Shown in pieces: positions 1 to 9,875 of a stretch of DNA of 64,000 bases. Location: the NCBI GenBank assembly GCA_025964695.1, contig JAOPYK010000004.1, positions 62,001 to 126,000 of the forward strand. The letters run 5' to 3'. Positions within the stretch are counted from its first letter, which is position 1, and each line of letters opens with the position of its first letter. The position numbers and the translations under genes are program-made. This stretch comes from Streptosporangiaceae bacterium. GTDB taxonomy: Bacteria; Actinomycetota; Actinomycetes; Streptosporangiales; Streptosporangiaceae. The notes below the pieces were generated by a model that saw only the letters and a list, made by a program, of their open reading frames with translations, had not been told where the DNA came from and made no database searches.

Positions 1-1005
1 GCCCAGCGCGAGCTGACCCGGGCCGCGCTCCGGGGCCCCGGCGAGCTGGTCGCCCGGCTGGCCCGTGAGCTGGACGGGTGGGCCCTGCTCCTGGACGGTT
101 CCGGAGCCGTACGCCATGCCGCCCCGGACCACGCCCGGTCGCGGGCCGCCGACCTGCTGCCCGAGCTCGGGAAACTCAGGGGCAGCGCCGCCCTCTCCGG
201 ACGGGGCGACCACGTGGTGCTGCAGCCACTGGCGCTGGGCGGCCGGCGGCGTGGGTTCCTCGTCGTCGGCACGGTCGAGCGTCTGCCGCCAGTCGCGCAC
301 ACCATCGTCGCCACCGCCGTCTCCCTCCTGACCTTGCAGATCGAGGAGCCGAGAGCGCGCCGCGAGCTGCGCGCCGCGCTGGCCGGGCTTCTGCTGGGAT
401 ACGGGCCCGCCCATGGGCTGCCCGAGCCGCCGGTCAGGGTGCTCGCCTGCGCCGGCGAGGACGAGGTGCTCGACGCGCTGGAGGGCGATCCGGCCGGGGA
501 GCGCTGCCTGGCTTTGACGCGTCCCGGCTTCTGCGCGGTCATCGTCCCGGACCGGCTGACCGACCGGGTCATCGAGCTGGTGAGGGACTGCGGGCCGGTC
601 GGGGTCAGCGAGACGAGCGGTTTGGACGAGCTCGAACGCGGCCTGAGCCAGGCCGAGCAGGCCCTGTCGGCGGCACAGCGGGCCCGCGGTGCGCGCGAGC
701 ACCCGGTGCTGTGCCATGCCGACCTGCCCGGCCAGGGGATCCTCGGGCTGCTCGACCCGCGGGCGGCCCAGGGCTTCGCCACCTCGGTGCTGGCACCACT
801 GCGCGCGCAGGATCCCGCGCTGGTCGATTCGCTCCGCGCCTATCTCCACGCCAACGGCCAGGGTGAGGCCGCTGCCCGGGCGCTCGGCGTGCACCGGCAC
901 ACGCTGCGCTACCGGATGCGCAAGGTCTCGGAGCTGCTCGGCCGCGATCTCGACGACCCCGGCGTCCGCGCCGAGCTCTGGATCGCTCTCAGCGTGCATG
1001 CCTGA
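1..1005 (+). CDS. PucR-family transcriptional regulator, C-terminal part
   Basis: The reading frame is open from the first base, so the N-terminus lies outside the window; 334 residues are visible. The last 60 residues hold the PucR C-terminal helix-turn-helix, with GEAAARALGVHRHTLRYRMRKV followed by a short tail, as in the HTH_30 family. The part before it matches the GAF-like/GGDEF-like middle of PucR regulators only in general character. Members of this family usually activate nearby catabolic genes. The aldehyde dehydrogenase begins 74 bases downstream on the same strand and is a plausible target or operon partner, which is inference. Confidence 0.85.
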   Translation, partial: AQRELTRAALRGPGELVARLARELDGWALLLDGSGAVRHAAPDHARSRAADLLPELGKLRGSAALSGRGDHVVLQPLALGGRRRGFLVVGTVERLPPVAHTIVATAVSLLTLQIEEPRARRELRAALAGLLLGYGPAHGLPEPPVRVLACAGEDEVLDALEGDPAGERCLALTRPGFCAVIVPDRLTDRVIELVRDCGPVGVSETSGLDELERGLSQAEQALSAAQRARGAREHPVLCHADLPGQGILGLLDPRAAQGFATSVLAPLRAQDPALVDSLRAYLHANGQGEAAARALGVHRHTLRYRMRKVSELLGRDLDDPGVRAELWIALSVHA

Positions 1006-1078
1006 ACCCGGGAGCGAGTGGCCCGTGTGGACAGTGTGAGGTCAAGGATTGGCCGGGGTGTACGGGACTGAGTAGGGG

Positions 1079-2510
<1,432 letters not shown>

Positions 2511-2530
<20 letters not shown>

Positions 2531-3026
2531 GCAGAGACGATCTCACCCGGGCCGGGGCCGCCTGCAGATGCAGGTACTTCTCGAAGCACAGGCTGTGGAC
2601 CGAGCCGAGGTACGGACCGAAGACGGGGATCCGCCGGTAGCCGGTGGACTGGTAGAGGCCGATCGCCTCGGGCTGCAGATCCCCGGTCTCCAGCCGGAGG
2701 GTGTGCACCGCACGGGCACGGGCCATGTCCTCCACGGCGGCCAGCAGCATCCGGGACACCCCGTGGCCGCGGTGCGCGGGCCGGACGTACATGCGCCTGA
2801 CCTCGCCGACGCCCGGCTCCAGCAGCTGCAGGCCCGCGCACCCGACCGGTTCACTCTCGATGCGCGCCACCAGGAACGAGATCTGCGGGTCGAGGCCCTT
2901 GGGCGCCTCGTCGCTGCCGTCGTAGCGCCGCTCCAGCTCCTCCTGCTGTTCGGCGCAGAGCGCGATGACGGCCGGAGCGTAGGGAGGAGCGGCCTCTATC
3001 TCGGTCAACACGGTCATGTGCTTCAT
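2511..3026 (-). CDS. GNAT family N-acetyltransferase
   Basis: A 171-residue GNAT acetyltransferase, transferring acetyl from acetyl-CoA to an unknown amine. The acetyl-CoA-binding loop is visible as VRRMYVRPAHRGHGVSRMLL (R-x-x-G-x-G/S type), followed by the C-terminal strand and helix pattern EAIGLYQSTGYRRIPVFG that is common in this fold. It is convergent with the aldehyde dehydrogenase and overlaps its 3' end, so it is a separate transcription unit. Confidence 0.85.
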
Positions 3027-3077
3027 TCCTGCACGATACGAAGTGGACGTTATCGGCGTGTTACATCGGCGTGGCCA

Positions 3078-4037
3078 TCAACTGTGCTGGGCCTGTTCGT
3101 ACAGCTTGCGCACGGTGGCGCCGAAATACGGTCCGTACATGGTGCCGCCGTCGTCGGCGTACTTGAAGCTGCTCACCGACGTGATCACCCCCGTCCCATT
3201 GGCGGGATCGAACCTCGACAGCCACGCTCCGCCGCTGGAGCCCTGCGTCATGTCGCAGCGCACGCCCTGGCTGCCGGTCAGACCATGCGGGTCGTGGTGC
3301 GGCCTGCCACTGCAGTAGTCGAGCTGCTCGCCGTCGTAACGCCCGGTCGCCGGATAGCCGAAGACGTACGCCTGCCGGCCGCGTGGCTGGTCGAACGCGA
3401 TGGGCATGGCGCCGGCCACGTCCCCCGCGTGCCTGCCGTCGACCGTCGCCAGCGCCACCATCGCGACGTCGTAGTCGTCGTCGGCTGAGCCGGACCACTG
3501 GTTCGGGACGAACATCCGCCGGGCGGTGAACCCGCCGTGCGGGCTGCTGTCCTGGCGATAGCCCGGCACGAAGATCCAGTTTTCCGCCCAGGCGCCGGTG
3601 TCGCTCATCGCGCAGTGACCGGCGGTGACGACGACATCCCTGTTCGCGCTGGTGGCCGTGGTCGCCGAGCAGACGTAGTCACGTCCGGACATGGAGAAGA
3701 AGACCTTCCCCATGGAATTCCGGATCGTTCCCCTGACCGGCCATTCGGCGCCGCCGCTGGTCGCCGAGGGGACCGCCCGCCTGCCCGCCGCCGGGGCCCC
3801 TCGCCGCGCGTGCCGTCTGACCGGATGTACGGGCCGCACCGGGGCGATCGCGCGGACCATCCGGTCCAGAGTCCAGTAGTGCAGGATCTGCTCGCGCCGG
3901 GCCGGGTCACGGGAGACCTCATGAGTGATCACCTTTGCGCCCTGCGTCACGGGCTCTTGCAACACGCCTCCGGCCGAGACGCCGGTCAGGGAGGCGAGCA
4001 ACGGAACCAGGAGCAAGACGGGAGTGTGCGTGCCCAT
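3078..4037 (-). CDS. Secreted trypsin-like (S1 family) serine protease
   Basis: A 319-residue exported endopeptidase. I start at the ATG at 4037 because it puts a clean signal peptide (LLLVPLLASLTGVSAGG) directly at the N-terminus; an in-frame GTG at 4070 is the alternative. The catalytic triad is visible in order: His in VVTAGHCAMSD, Asp in DDDYDVAMVAL and Ser in TQGSSGGAWLS. The segment between signal peptide and catalytic domain, about 90 residues, would fit a propeptide. The spacing resembles V8-like glutamyl endopeptidases and actinomycete trypsin-like proteins of 300-350 residues. The substrate is unknown. Confidence 0.88.
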   Translation of the reverse strand: MGTHTPVLLLVPLLASLTGVSAGGVLQEPVTQGAKVITHEVSRDPARREQILHYWTLDRMVRAIAPVRPVHPVRRHARRGAPAAGRRAVPSATSGGAEWPVRGTIRNSMGKVFFSMSGRDYVCSATTATSANRDVVVTAGHCAMSDTGAWAENWIFVPGYRQDSSPHGGFTARRMFVPNQWSGSADDDYDVAMVALATVDGRHAGDVAGAMPIAFDQPRGRQAYVFGYPATGRYDGEQLDYCSGRPHHDPHGLTGSQGVRCDMTQGSSGGAWLSRFDPANGTGVITSVSSFKYADDGGTMYGPYFGATVRKLYEQAQHS

Positions 4038-4172
4038 GAGCCAGGAGTCTGAAGCACTCAAGGCGATCACGTGGTGACTTTCGGTGAACAGACTCCTGAG
4101 CGGCCGGTCAGCGGCTATGTACTCGCACGGACGGAGTCACTCGTACGGACGGACGGATGAGCGGAGCGGGGC

Positions 4173-5390
4173 GTGGGCGACAATGGGGCCGTGACTGTGA
4201 CTTCGCCTGCTGGCCGCAAAGACGTCGTTGTGCTGGGTTCTACTGGTTCGATCGGTACTCAGGCTTTGGATGTTGTTCGTCGTAATCGGGATCGGTTTCG
4301 GGTGGTGGGTTTGGCGGGTGGTGGGGGGCGGGTGGCGTTGCTGGCGGAGCAGGCGTTGGAGTTCGGTGTCGATGTGGTCGCGGTGGCGCGGGGGTCGGCG
4401 GCCCAGGATCTGCAGTTGGCGTTTTATGCGGAGGCGAAGCGGCGGGGGTTTTCGGCGGGGGGTTTCCGGGTTCCGAAGATCGTTGCGGGGCCGGAGTCGG
4501 TGGCGGAGGTGGCGTCGTGGCCGTGTGATGTGGTGTTGAACGGAGTGACCGGTGCGGTGGGGTTGGCGTCGACGTTGGCGGCGTTGGATGCGGGTGCGAC
4601 GTTGGCGTTGGCGAACAAGGAGTCGTTGATCGTGGGGGGCCCGTTGGTGAAGGCGCGAGCGCGGCCGGGGCAGATCGTGCCGGTGGATTCGGAGCATTCG
4701 GCGTTGGCGCAGTGTCTGCGGGGCGGGTCGGCGGGTGAGGTGGCGCGGTTGGTGCTGACGGCCAGTGGGGGGCCGTTTCGGGGGCGGTCGCGGGCGGAAC
4801 TCGAGGAGGTCACGCCGGAGCAGGCGATGGCGCATCCGACCTGGGATATGGGGCCGGTGATCACGATCAATTCGGCGACGTTGGTGAACAAGGGGTTGGA
4901 GGTGATCGAGGCGCATTTGTTGTTCGATGTGCCGTTTGATCGGATTGGGGTGGTGGTGCATCCGCAGTCGGTGATTCATTCGATGGTGGAGTTCGTGGAC
5001 GGGTCGACGATGGCGCAGGTGAGTCCGCCGGATATGCGGTTGCCGATCGCGTTGGGGCTGGGGTGGCCGGAGCGGGTGCCGGAGGCCGCTGCGGGGCTGG
5101 ACTGGAGCCGGGCGCATACGTGGGAGTTGTCGCCGTTGGATGACGAGGCGTTTCCGGCGGTGGCGTTGGCACGGGAGGTGGGCGAGCGTGGGGGGAGTTT
5201 CCCGGCGGTCTACAACGCGGCGAATGAGGAGTGCGTGGAGGCTTTCCGGGACGGCCGATTGCCGTTCCTTGGCATCGTCGACACCATCGCGCGGGTAGTG
5301 AGCGAGCATGAGGCACCGTCCGCCGTCACCCTGGAGGATGTTCTGGCCGCCGACGAATGGGCACGACGCAGGGCACGCGAACTGACCTGA
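4173..5390 (+). CDS. dxr: 1-deoxy-D-xylulose-5-phosphate reductoisomerase
   Basis: Second step of the MEP isoprenoid pathway: NADPH-dependent rearrangement of DXP to MEP in the cytosol. It has 405 residues, the usual length. The N-terminal NADPH motif [15 protein letters not shown], the substrate-binding NKESLIVGG, the PVDSEHSA metal/substrate motif and ASGGPFRG are intact, as is the C-terminal helical domain. The start is GTG 4173; GTG 4191 or 4197 are possible. It leads the conserved block dxr-rip-ispG. Codon use is odd between about 4240 and 5230: Leu is often TTG, third-position G dominates and T-ending codons such as GAT, GTT and CAT recur, unlike flanking genes. Confidence 0.97.
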   Translation: MGDNGAVTVTSPAGRKDVVVLGSTGSIGTQALDVVRRNRDRFRVVGLAGGGGRVALLAEQALEFGVDVVAVARGSAAQDLQLAFYAEAKRRGFSAGGFRVPKIVAGPESVAEVASWPCDVVLNGVTGAVGLASTLAALDAGATLALANKESLIVGGPLVKARARPGQIVPVDSEHSALAQCLRGGSAGEVARLVLTASGGPFRGRSRAELEEVTPEQAMAHPTWDMGPVITINSATLVNKGLEVIEAHLLFDVPFDRIGVVVHPQSVIHSMVEFVDGSTMAQVSPPDMRLPIALGLGWPERVPEAAAGLDWSRAHTWELSPLDDEAFPAVALAREVGERGGSFPAVYNAANEECVEAFRDGRLPFLGIVDTIARVVSEHEAPSAVTLEDVLAADEWARRRARELT

Positions 5391-5419
5391 GGGCCCGCTG
5401 GGTCTCCAAAGGGGGCGGT

Positions 5420-6613
5420 ATGACCTACCTGCTGGGTGTGGTCGCCTTCGTCTTCGCTCTACTGGCCTCGGTGATGCTGCACGAGGCGGGCCATTTCCTC
5501 ACCGCCAAGCGGTTCGGCATGAAGGCCACCCAGTTCTTCGTCGGCTTCGGGCCGACACTCTGGTCATGGCGCCGAGGTGGGACCGAGTACGGAATCAAGG
5601 CCGTACTTCTGGGGGGCTACGTACGAATAGTCGGATATACCCCGCTGGAGGAGATAGACCCGGCGGACGAGCCCCGCGCCTTCTACCGGCAGCCCGCGCT
5701 TCAGCGGGTGATCGTGATCTGCGGTGGGGTGGTCATGAACTTCATCATCGCGTTCGTCCTGCTGGCGGCGCTGGCGTTGACGATCGGGGAGCGGATCCCC
5801 GGCACCCCGACCACCACCGTCGCGATCGTCAGCCCGTGCATCCCGGCCACCCTGCAGGCCAAGTGCAAGCCCGGAGACCCGCCGTCCCCCGCCGCGCAGG
5901 CCGGGCTCAGGCCCACGGACAAGGTCGTTTCGCTCGCTGGCGTACCGGTCCGAGGCTGGGCGGCGCTGCGGGCCGCCATCAAGTCCCAGCGGGCCGGTTC
6001 GACCGTCCCGGTGGTCATCGAGCGCGGCGGCCGGCAGGAGACGCTGCGGCTCAGGATCGCCTCGGTGGACGGTGTTTCGTTCGTGGGGATGACCGCGCAG
6101 GTCCAGGGCGGCGGCTACCGGCGCTTCGGACCGGCCGGTGCCGTCGGCTACGCGGCCACCACCATCGGCCGGACGGTGGCGGGCATCGGCAAGGTGCTGG
6201 CCGATCTGCCGTCGGCGATCCCCAAGCTGTTCTCCCCGGAGCGGGCCACCACCCCGGGGGGACAGGTGGGCAGCGTGGTGGGCGCGACCGAGGTGTCTGG
6301 GGAGATCTTCGCCGCGGACGCGGGCTGGAAGGACAAGCTCGACGCGTATCTGCAGCTCGTCATCTCGGTGAACATCTTCCTCGGCGCACTCAATGTGATT
6401 CCCCTGCTGCCACTGGACGGTGGCCATCTGGCGGTGATCTGCTATGAGCGGATTCGGGTCCGGATCAACCGGTTGCGCGGCAGATCGGACCCCGGAACGG
6501 TCGATATGACCAAACTGATGCCGGTCACCTACCTTGTGTTCCTGCTGCTGGTCGGCTTTGGGATGCTGCTCATCCTGGCCGATGTGTTCAACCCGATGAC
6601 CCTGCCGCGGTAA
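5420..6613 (+). CDS. rip: Site-2 (RIP) intramembrane metalloprotease
   Basis: A 397-residue zinc intramembrane protease of the RseP/Rip1 type, which cleaves anti-sigma factors or other membrane substrates. The HEAGH zinc motif lies in the first transmembrane segment (about residue 20), a PDZ-like domain covers roughly residues 150-230, and the LDG motif with the third zinc ligand is PLLPLDGGHLA near residue 335. The ATG at 5420 is chosen because AGGGGGCG lies 4-8 bases upstream and the first membrane helix follows directly. It starts 30 bases after dxr, consistent with one transcript; this dxr-protease-ispG order is conserved in actinomycetes. Confidence 0.95.
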   Translation: MTYLLGVVAFVFALLASVMLHEAGHFLTAKRFGMKATQFFVGFGPTLWSWRRGGTEYGIKAVLLGGYVRIVGYTPLEEIDPADEPRAFYRQPALQRVIVICGGVVMNFIIAFVLLAALALTIGERIPGTPTTTVAIVSPCIPATLQAKCKPGDPPSPAAQAGLRPTDKVVSLAGVPVRGWAALRAAIKSQRAGSTVPVVIERGGRQETLRLRIASVDGVSFVGMTAQVQGGGYRRFGPAGAVGYAATTIGRTVAGIGKVLADLPSAIPKLFSPERATTPGGQVGSVVGATEVSGEIFAADAGWKDKLDAYLQLVISVNIFLGALNVIPLLPLDGGHLAVICYERIRVRINRLRGRSDPGTVDMTKLMPVTYLVFLLLVGFGMLLILADVFNPMTLPR

Positions 6614-6670
6614 GTGGTCTCCGCCACCTTTGGGGCGTCGCATTCCACTGGGACGCTTACGCTAGGAGCC

Positions 6671-7831
6671 GTGAGTGTCGAACTGGGAATGCCCAAGGTC
6701 CGCCCGCTGGTCGCCCCCCGCCGCAGGTCCCGTCAGATCATGGTCGGCTCGGTGCCGGTGGGCGGTGACGCACCGGTATCGGTGCAGTCGATGACCACCA
6801 CTCTTACCTCCGACGTCAACGCGACCCTGCAGCAGATCGCGGAGCTGACCGCGTCAGGCTGCCAGATCGTGCGGGTGGCGGTGCCGTCGCAGGACGACGC
6901 GGACGCGTTGCCGGCGATCGCCCGTAAGTCGCAGATCCCGGTGATCGCCGACATCCACTTCCAGCCGAAGTACGTCTTCGCCGCGATCGACGCGGGCTGC
7001 GCGGCCGTCCGGGTCAACCCCGGCAACATCAAGAAGTTCGACGACAAGGTCGGAGAGATCGCCCGCGCCGCCAAGGCCGCGGGCACTCCGATCCGGATCG
7101 GGGTCAACGCGGGCTCACTGGACCAGCGGCTGCTGCAGAAGTACGGCAAGGCCACGCCGGAGGCGCTGGTGGAGTCGGCGCTGTGGGAATGCTCACTGTT
7201 CGAGGAGCACGACTTCCGGGACATCAAGATCTCGGTCAAGCACAATGATCCGGTCGTGATGATCGAGGCCTACCGGCAGCTGGCCGCCCAGTGCGACTAC
7301 CCGCTGCACCTCGGGGTCACCGAGGCCGGCCCCGCCTTCCAGGGCACCATCAAGTCGGCGGTGGCCTTCGGCGCCCTGCTCTCGCAGGGCATCGGCGACA
7401 CCATCCGGGTCTCCCTCTCCGCCCCTCCGGTGGAGGAGGTCAAGGTGGGCCTGGCCATCCTGGAGTCGCTGCATCTGAAGGAGCGCGGGCTGGAGATCGT
7501 GTCCTGCCCGTCCTGCGGCCGCGCCCAGGTGGACGTCTACACCCTCGCCGAGCAGGTCACCGCAGGACTGGCGGGCTTCCCGGTGCCGCTGCGGGTGGCC
7601 GTGATGGGCTGCGTCGTCAACGGCCCGGGTGAGGCCCGGGAGGCCGACCTCGGAGTCGCCTCCGGTAACGGCAAGGGCCAGATCTTCGTCAAGGGCAAGG
7701 TCATCAAGACGGTTCCCGAGGCCCAGATCGTCGAGACGCTCATCGAGGAGGCGCTGCGCCTCGCCGACGAGATGGGGATCGAGGTCGACCTCGACGGCGA
7801 CGGACCGGGCGCGGCGGTCACCGTTTCCTGA
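6671..7831 (+). CDS. ispG: 4-hydroxy-3-methylbut-2-enyl diphosphate synthase (flavodoxin/ferredoxin)
   Basis: Penultimate step of the MEP pathway: conversion of MEcPP to HMBPP by a [4Fe-4S] enzyme. It has 386 residues from the GTG at 6671, which follows TAGGAG by a few bases; ATG 6689 is an alternative. The TIM-barrel N-terminal half carries [12 protein letters not shown] and IRVGVNAGSL-like segments. The cluster ligands are visible in the C-terminal domain: [11 protein letters not shown] gives two Cys and [10 protein letters not shown] the third. With dxr in the same short operon, two pathway enzymes flank the protease. Confidence 0.97.
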   Translation: MSVELGMPKVRPLVAPRRRSRQIMVGSVPVGGDAPVSVQSMTTTLTSDVNATLQQIAELTASGCQIVRVAVPSQDDADALPAIARKSQIPVIADIHFQPKYVFAAIDAGCAAVRVNPGNIKKFDDKVGEIARAAKAAGTPIRIGVNAGSLDQRLLQKYGKATPEALVESALWECSLFEEHDFRDIKISVKHNDPVVMIEAYRQLAAQCDYPLHLGVTEAGPAFQGTIKSAVAFGALLSQGIGDTIRVSLSAPPVEEVKVGLAILESLHLKERGLEIVSCPSCGRAQVDVYTLAEQVTAGLAGFPVPLRVAVMGCVVNGPGEAREADLGVASGNGKGQIFVKGKVIKTVPEAQIVETLIEEALRLADEMGIEVDLDGDGPGAAVTVS

Positions 7832-7949
7832 CCGCCACTTGCTGACCACTTGCTGACCGGCCGGGGCTTCCGCACACGCATCGGATACCGCCACCAGCGC
7901 TTATGGGTGTTTTGCGGCTTTTGCTGCGTTCCGTGGTGTGCACGAAATC

Positions 7950-8062
7950 TGTCACGATTCTGTATCCTCTTGACTCGGCATCTTCTGTCACAAAAGCGGC
8001 TAGCGTAACAATTTCCCCTTGTGACCTGAAGCGGACTCACTGTCGAGTCCACGGCGAAGGGG
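7950..8062 (+). promoter_or_regulatory. Leader of the first Tap-type peptidase gene
   Basis: The stretch 7950-7959 reads TGTCACGATT, which recurs at 9764-9773 in front of the second paralogue. A TAGCGT at 8001-8006 looks like an actinomycete -10, though no convincing -35 sits at 17-18 bases. An inverted repeat GGACTC/GAGTCC at 8033-8050 lies just before the ribosome-binding GAAGGGGA at 8055-8062. The assignment as promoter and leader hairpin is tentative. Confidence 0.35.
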
Positions 8063-8067
8063 ATTAT

Positions 8068-9678
8068 GTGAAGAGACTGGTTGTTCTGGCGTCCGCCGCG
8101 AGTTTGGGGGCCGCGAGCCTCGCCGCGGCGCCGCTCGTCGCGCAGGCGGCGACGGCGAAGGCCCCGGCAGTGAGCTGGGGGACCTGCTCGAACGAGACCG
8201 TCAAGTTTTACGAGAGCGCCTACGGTGTGACCGCCCAGTGCGGGAACCTCCAGGTGCCCCTCGACTACCAGCACCCACAGGGCAAAAAGATCACGCTGGC
8301 GCTGTCCCGGGTGCAGCACACTGGCACGGCCGCCCAGTACAAGGGCGCCCTGGTGGTCAACCCGGGTGGTCCCGGCGGTGCCGGCACCCCCTTCGGCGTC
8401 CGGGTGGCCGGCCAGTCGTCGGCGGCCTTGAAGGCGGCCTACGACTTCATCGGGTTCGACCCGCGCGGTGTCGGGGACAGTGTTCCCGCTCTGACCTGTG
8501 ACAACGACTACTTCAAGCCGGTACGCCCCGCCTACAAGCCGGAGAACAAGGCGGCGGAGCTGGCTTGGCTGAAGAAGTCGGCGGCCTACGCCAAGGCATG
8601 CGGCCAGAAGTGGGGCTGGATGCTGGACCACATGAAGACCACGGACGCCGTCCACGACATGGACGCCATCCGGGGCGCCCTTGGGCAGAAGAAGCTCAAC
8701 TACTACGGCGCCTCCTACGGCACGGCGCTCGGCTCGGTCTACGCGACCCTGTTCCCGAACAAGGTCGGGCGCATGGTGCTGGACAGCAACGTCCGCCCGA
8801 GCGGTGAGTGGTACGACGACAACATCGACCAGGACTACGCTTTCGACCGGAACCTCAATATCTTCTTCGGCTGGATCGCGAAGTACGACTCGACGTACCA
8901 CCTGGGCACCAAGCAGTCCACGGTGCGGGACTTCTACTACGCCACCCGGGCCAAGCTGCTCAAGACCCCGATCTCGGCCCAGCTCGACCCGGCCGACCCC
9001 GCCGTGACCAAGGTCGGCGGCGACGAGATGGACGACGCCTTCCTGACCGCCGGCTACCGGGCCAGCCAGGCGATCTGGGGCGAGCTCGCCGGTGCCCTGT
9101 CCGCCCTCAAGGCCGGCCAGACGACCCCGATGGTCCAGGCCTTCGCCGACTTCGGCCTGACCACGGACGACAACGGGTTCGCGGTCTATAACGCGGTGCA
9201 GTGCACCGACGCCGCCTGGCCGCGGAACTGGGCCAAGTGGCACCAAGACTCGGTGAAGGTCGACAAGGCGGCGCCGTTCGAGACCTGGAACAACGCCTGG
9301 TACAACGCCCCCTGCGCCTTCTGGCCGGCCAAGGCGGGCAAGCCGGTCGACGTCGGCTCCCGTAAGGGCCTGCCGGGCATCCTGCTCTTCCAGGCCACGC
9401 TCGACGCAGCCACTCCCTTCAGCGGCGGAGTCGAGATGCACAAGCGCTTCAAGGGCTCCAGCCTGGTGATCGAGGACGGTGGCAAGACCCACGGCATCGT
9501 GCACCGGGGCAACGCCCCGATCGACGCCTACTTCGACGCCTACCTGCTCAACGGGACCCTCCCGCCGAGCACGGTGCACGTTTCGGCGCTGCCCGACCCG
9601 GTGCCGCCGGCCACCGCCGCCGCGCGGACCCTCACCGCCAAGAAGTCGGTCATGACCGACCTCATCGGCCGCCCGTAG
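8068..9678 (+). CDS. Secreted Tap-family serine peptidase (alpha/beta hydrolase), copy 1
   Basis: A 536-residue exported tripeptidyl-aminopeptidase-like enzyme (peptidase S33). The start is GTG 8068, six bases after GAAGGGGA. A signal peptide spans residues 1-30 (VKRLVVLASAASLGAASLAA...QA). The nucleophile is Ser in GASYGTALG, the acid is Asp in TLDAATPF and the base is His in GGKTHGIV. A TAP-like C-terminal domain follows. Unlike copies 2 and 3, the two C-terminal cysteines are both absent (GNAPIDAY and STVHVSAL), so that disulfide is lost. Related enzymes trim N-terminal tripeptides from secreted peptides. Substrate specificity here is unknown. Confidence 0.92.
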   Translation: MKRLVVLASAASLGAASLAAAPLVAQAATAKAPAVSWGTCSNETVKFYESAYGVTAQCGNLQVPLDYQHPQGKKITLALSRVQHTGTAAQYKGALVVNPGGPGGAGTPFGVRVAGQSSAALKAAYDFIGFDPRGVGDSVPALTCDNDYFKPVRPAYKPENKAAELAWLKKSAAYAKACGQKWGWMLDHMKTTDAVHDMDAIRGALGQKKLNYYGASYGTALGSVYATLFPNKVGRMVLDSNVRPSGEWYDDNIDQDYAFDRNLNIFFGWIAKYDSTYHLGTKQSTVRDFYYATRAKLLKTPISAQLDPADPAVTKVGGDEMDDAFLTAGYRASQAIWGELAGALSALKAGQTTPMVQAFADFGLTTDDNGFAVYNAVQCTDAAWPRNWAKWHQDSVKVDKAAPFETWNNAWYNAPCAFWPAKAGKPVDVGSRKGLPGILLFQATLDAATPFSGGVEMHKRFKGSSLVIEDGGKTHGIVHRGNAPIDAYFDAYLLNGTLPPSTVHVSALPDPVPPATAAARTLTAKKSVMTDLIGRP

Positions 9679-9695
9679 CACCACCTGATGTTCCG

Positions 9696-9728
9696 AAGGG
9701 CCCCCGACCTGCGTGGTCGGGGGCTCTT
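9696..9728 (+). terminator. Hairpin terminator after Tap copy 1
   Basis: The arms GCCCCCGACC (9700-9709) and GGTCGGGGGC (9715-9724) pair perfectly around TGCGT and extend to about 14 pairs using AAGG/TCTT on the outside. It sits 18 bases after the stop codon, so copy 1 is probably transcribed separately from copy 2. Confidence 0.8.
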
Positions 9729-9763
9729 CAACGTTCGAGCGGGACCAGGAGTTCGCGGGGTCT

Positions 9764-9773
9764 TGTCACGATT
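9764..9773 (+). promoter_or_regulatory. TGTCACGATT element upstream of Tap copy 2
   Basis: This is an exact 10-base match to 7950-7959 in front of copy 1. It lies about 100 bases upstream of the GTG start of copy 2, in the short promoter region after the terminator. It may be a shared regulator site or part of a shared promoter. Copy 3 has no such match in its upstream region. Confidence 0.3.
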
Positions 9774-9875
9774 TAGCAACCACTGCACTGATATCTCACG
9801 CCAAATACCCCACAACAACCACAATCTTCCCAACGATCGCAGGCTCGCCGGAGAGTCTGCGGGTGGAGGGATTTC

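Noticed and set aside
4137..5309. 390-residue frame antisense to dxr
   Set aside because: Composition is dominated by His, Arg and Pro because of the G-rich coding strand of dxr; dxr itself is complete and conserved.
7537..9684. 715-residue frame antisense to ispG and Tap copy 1
   Set aside because: It crosses two real genes and a promoter, and its translation shows no domain; the plus-strand genes have full catalytic motifs.
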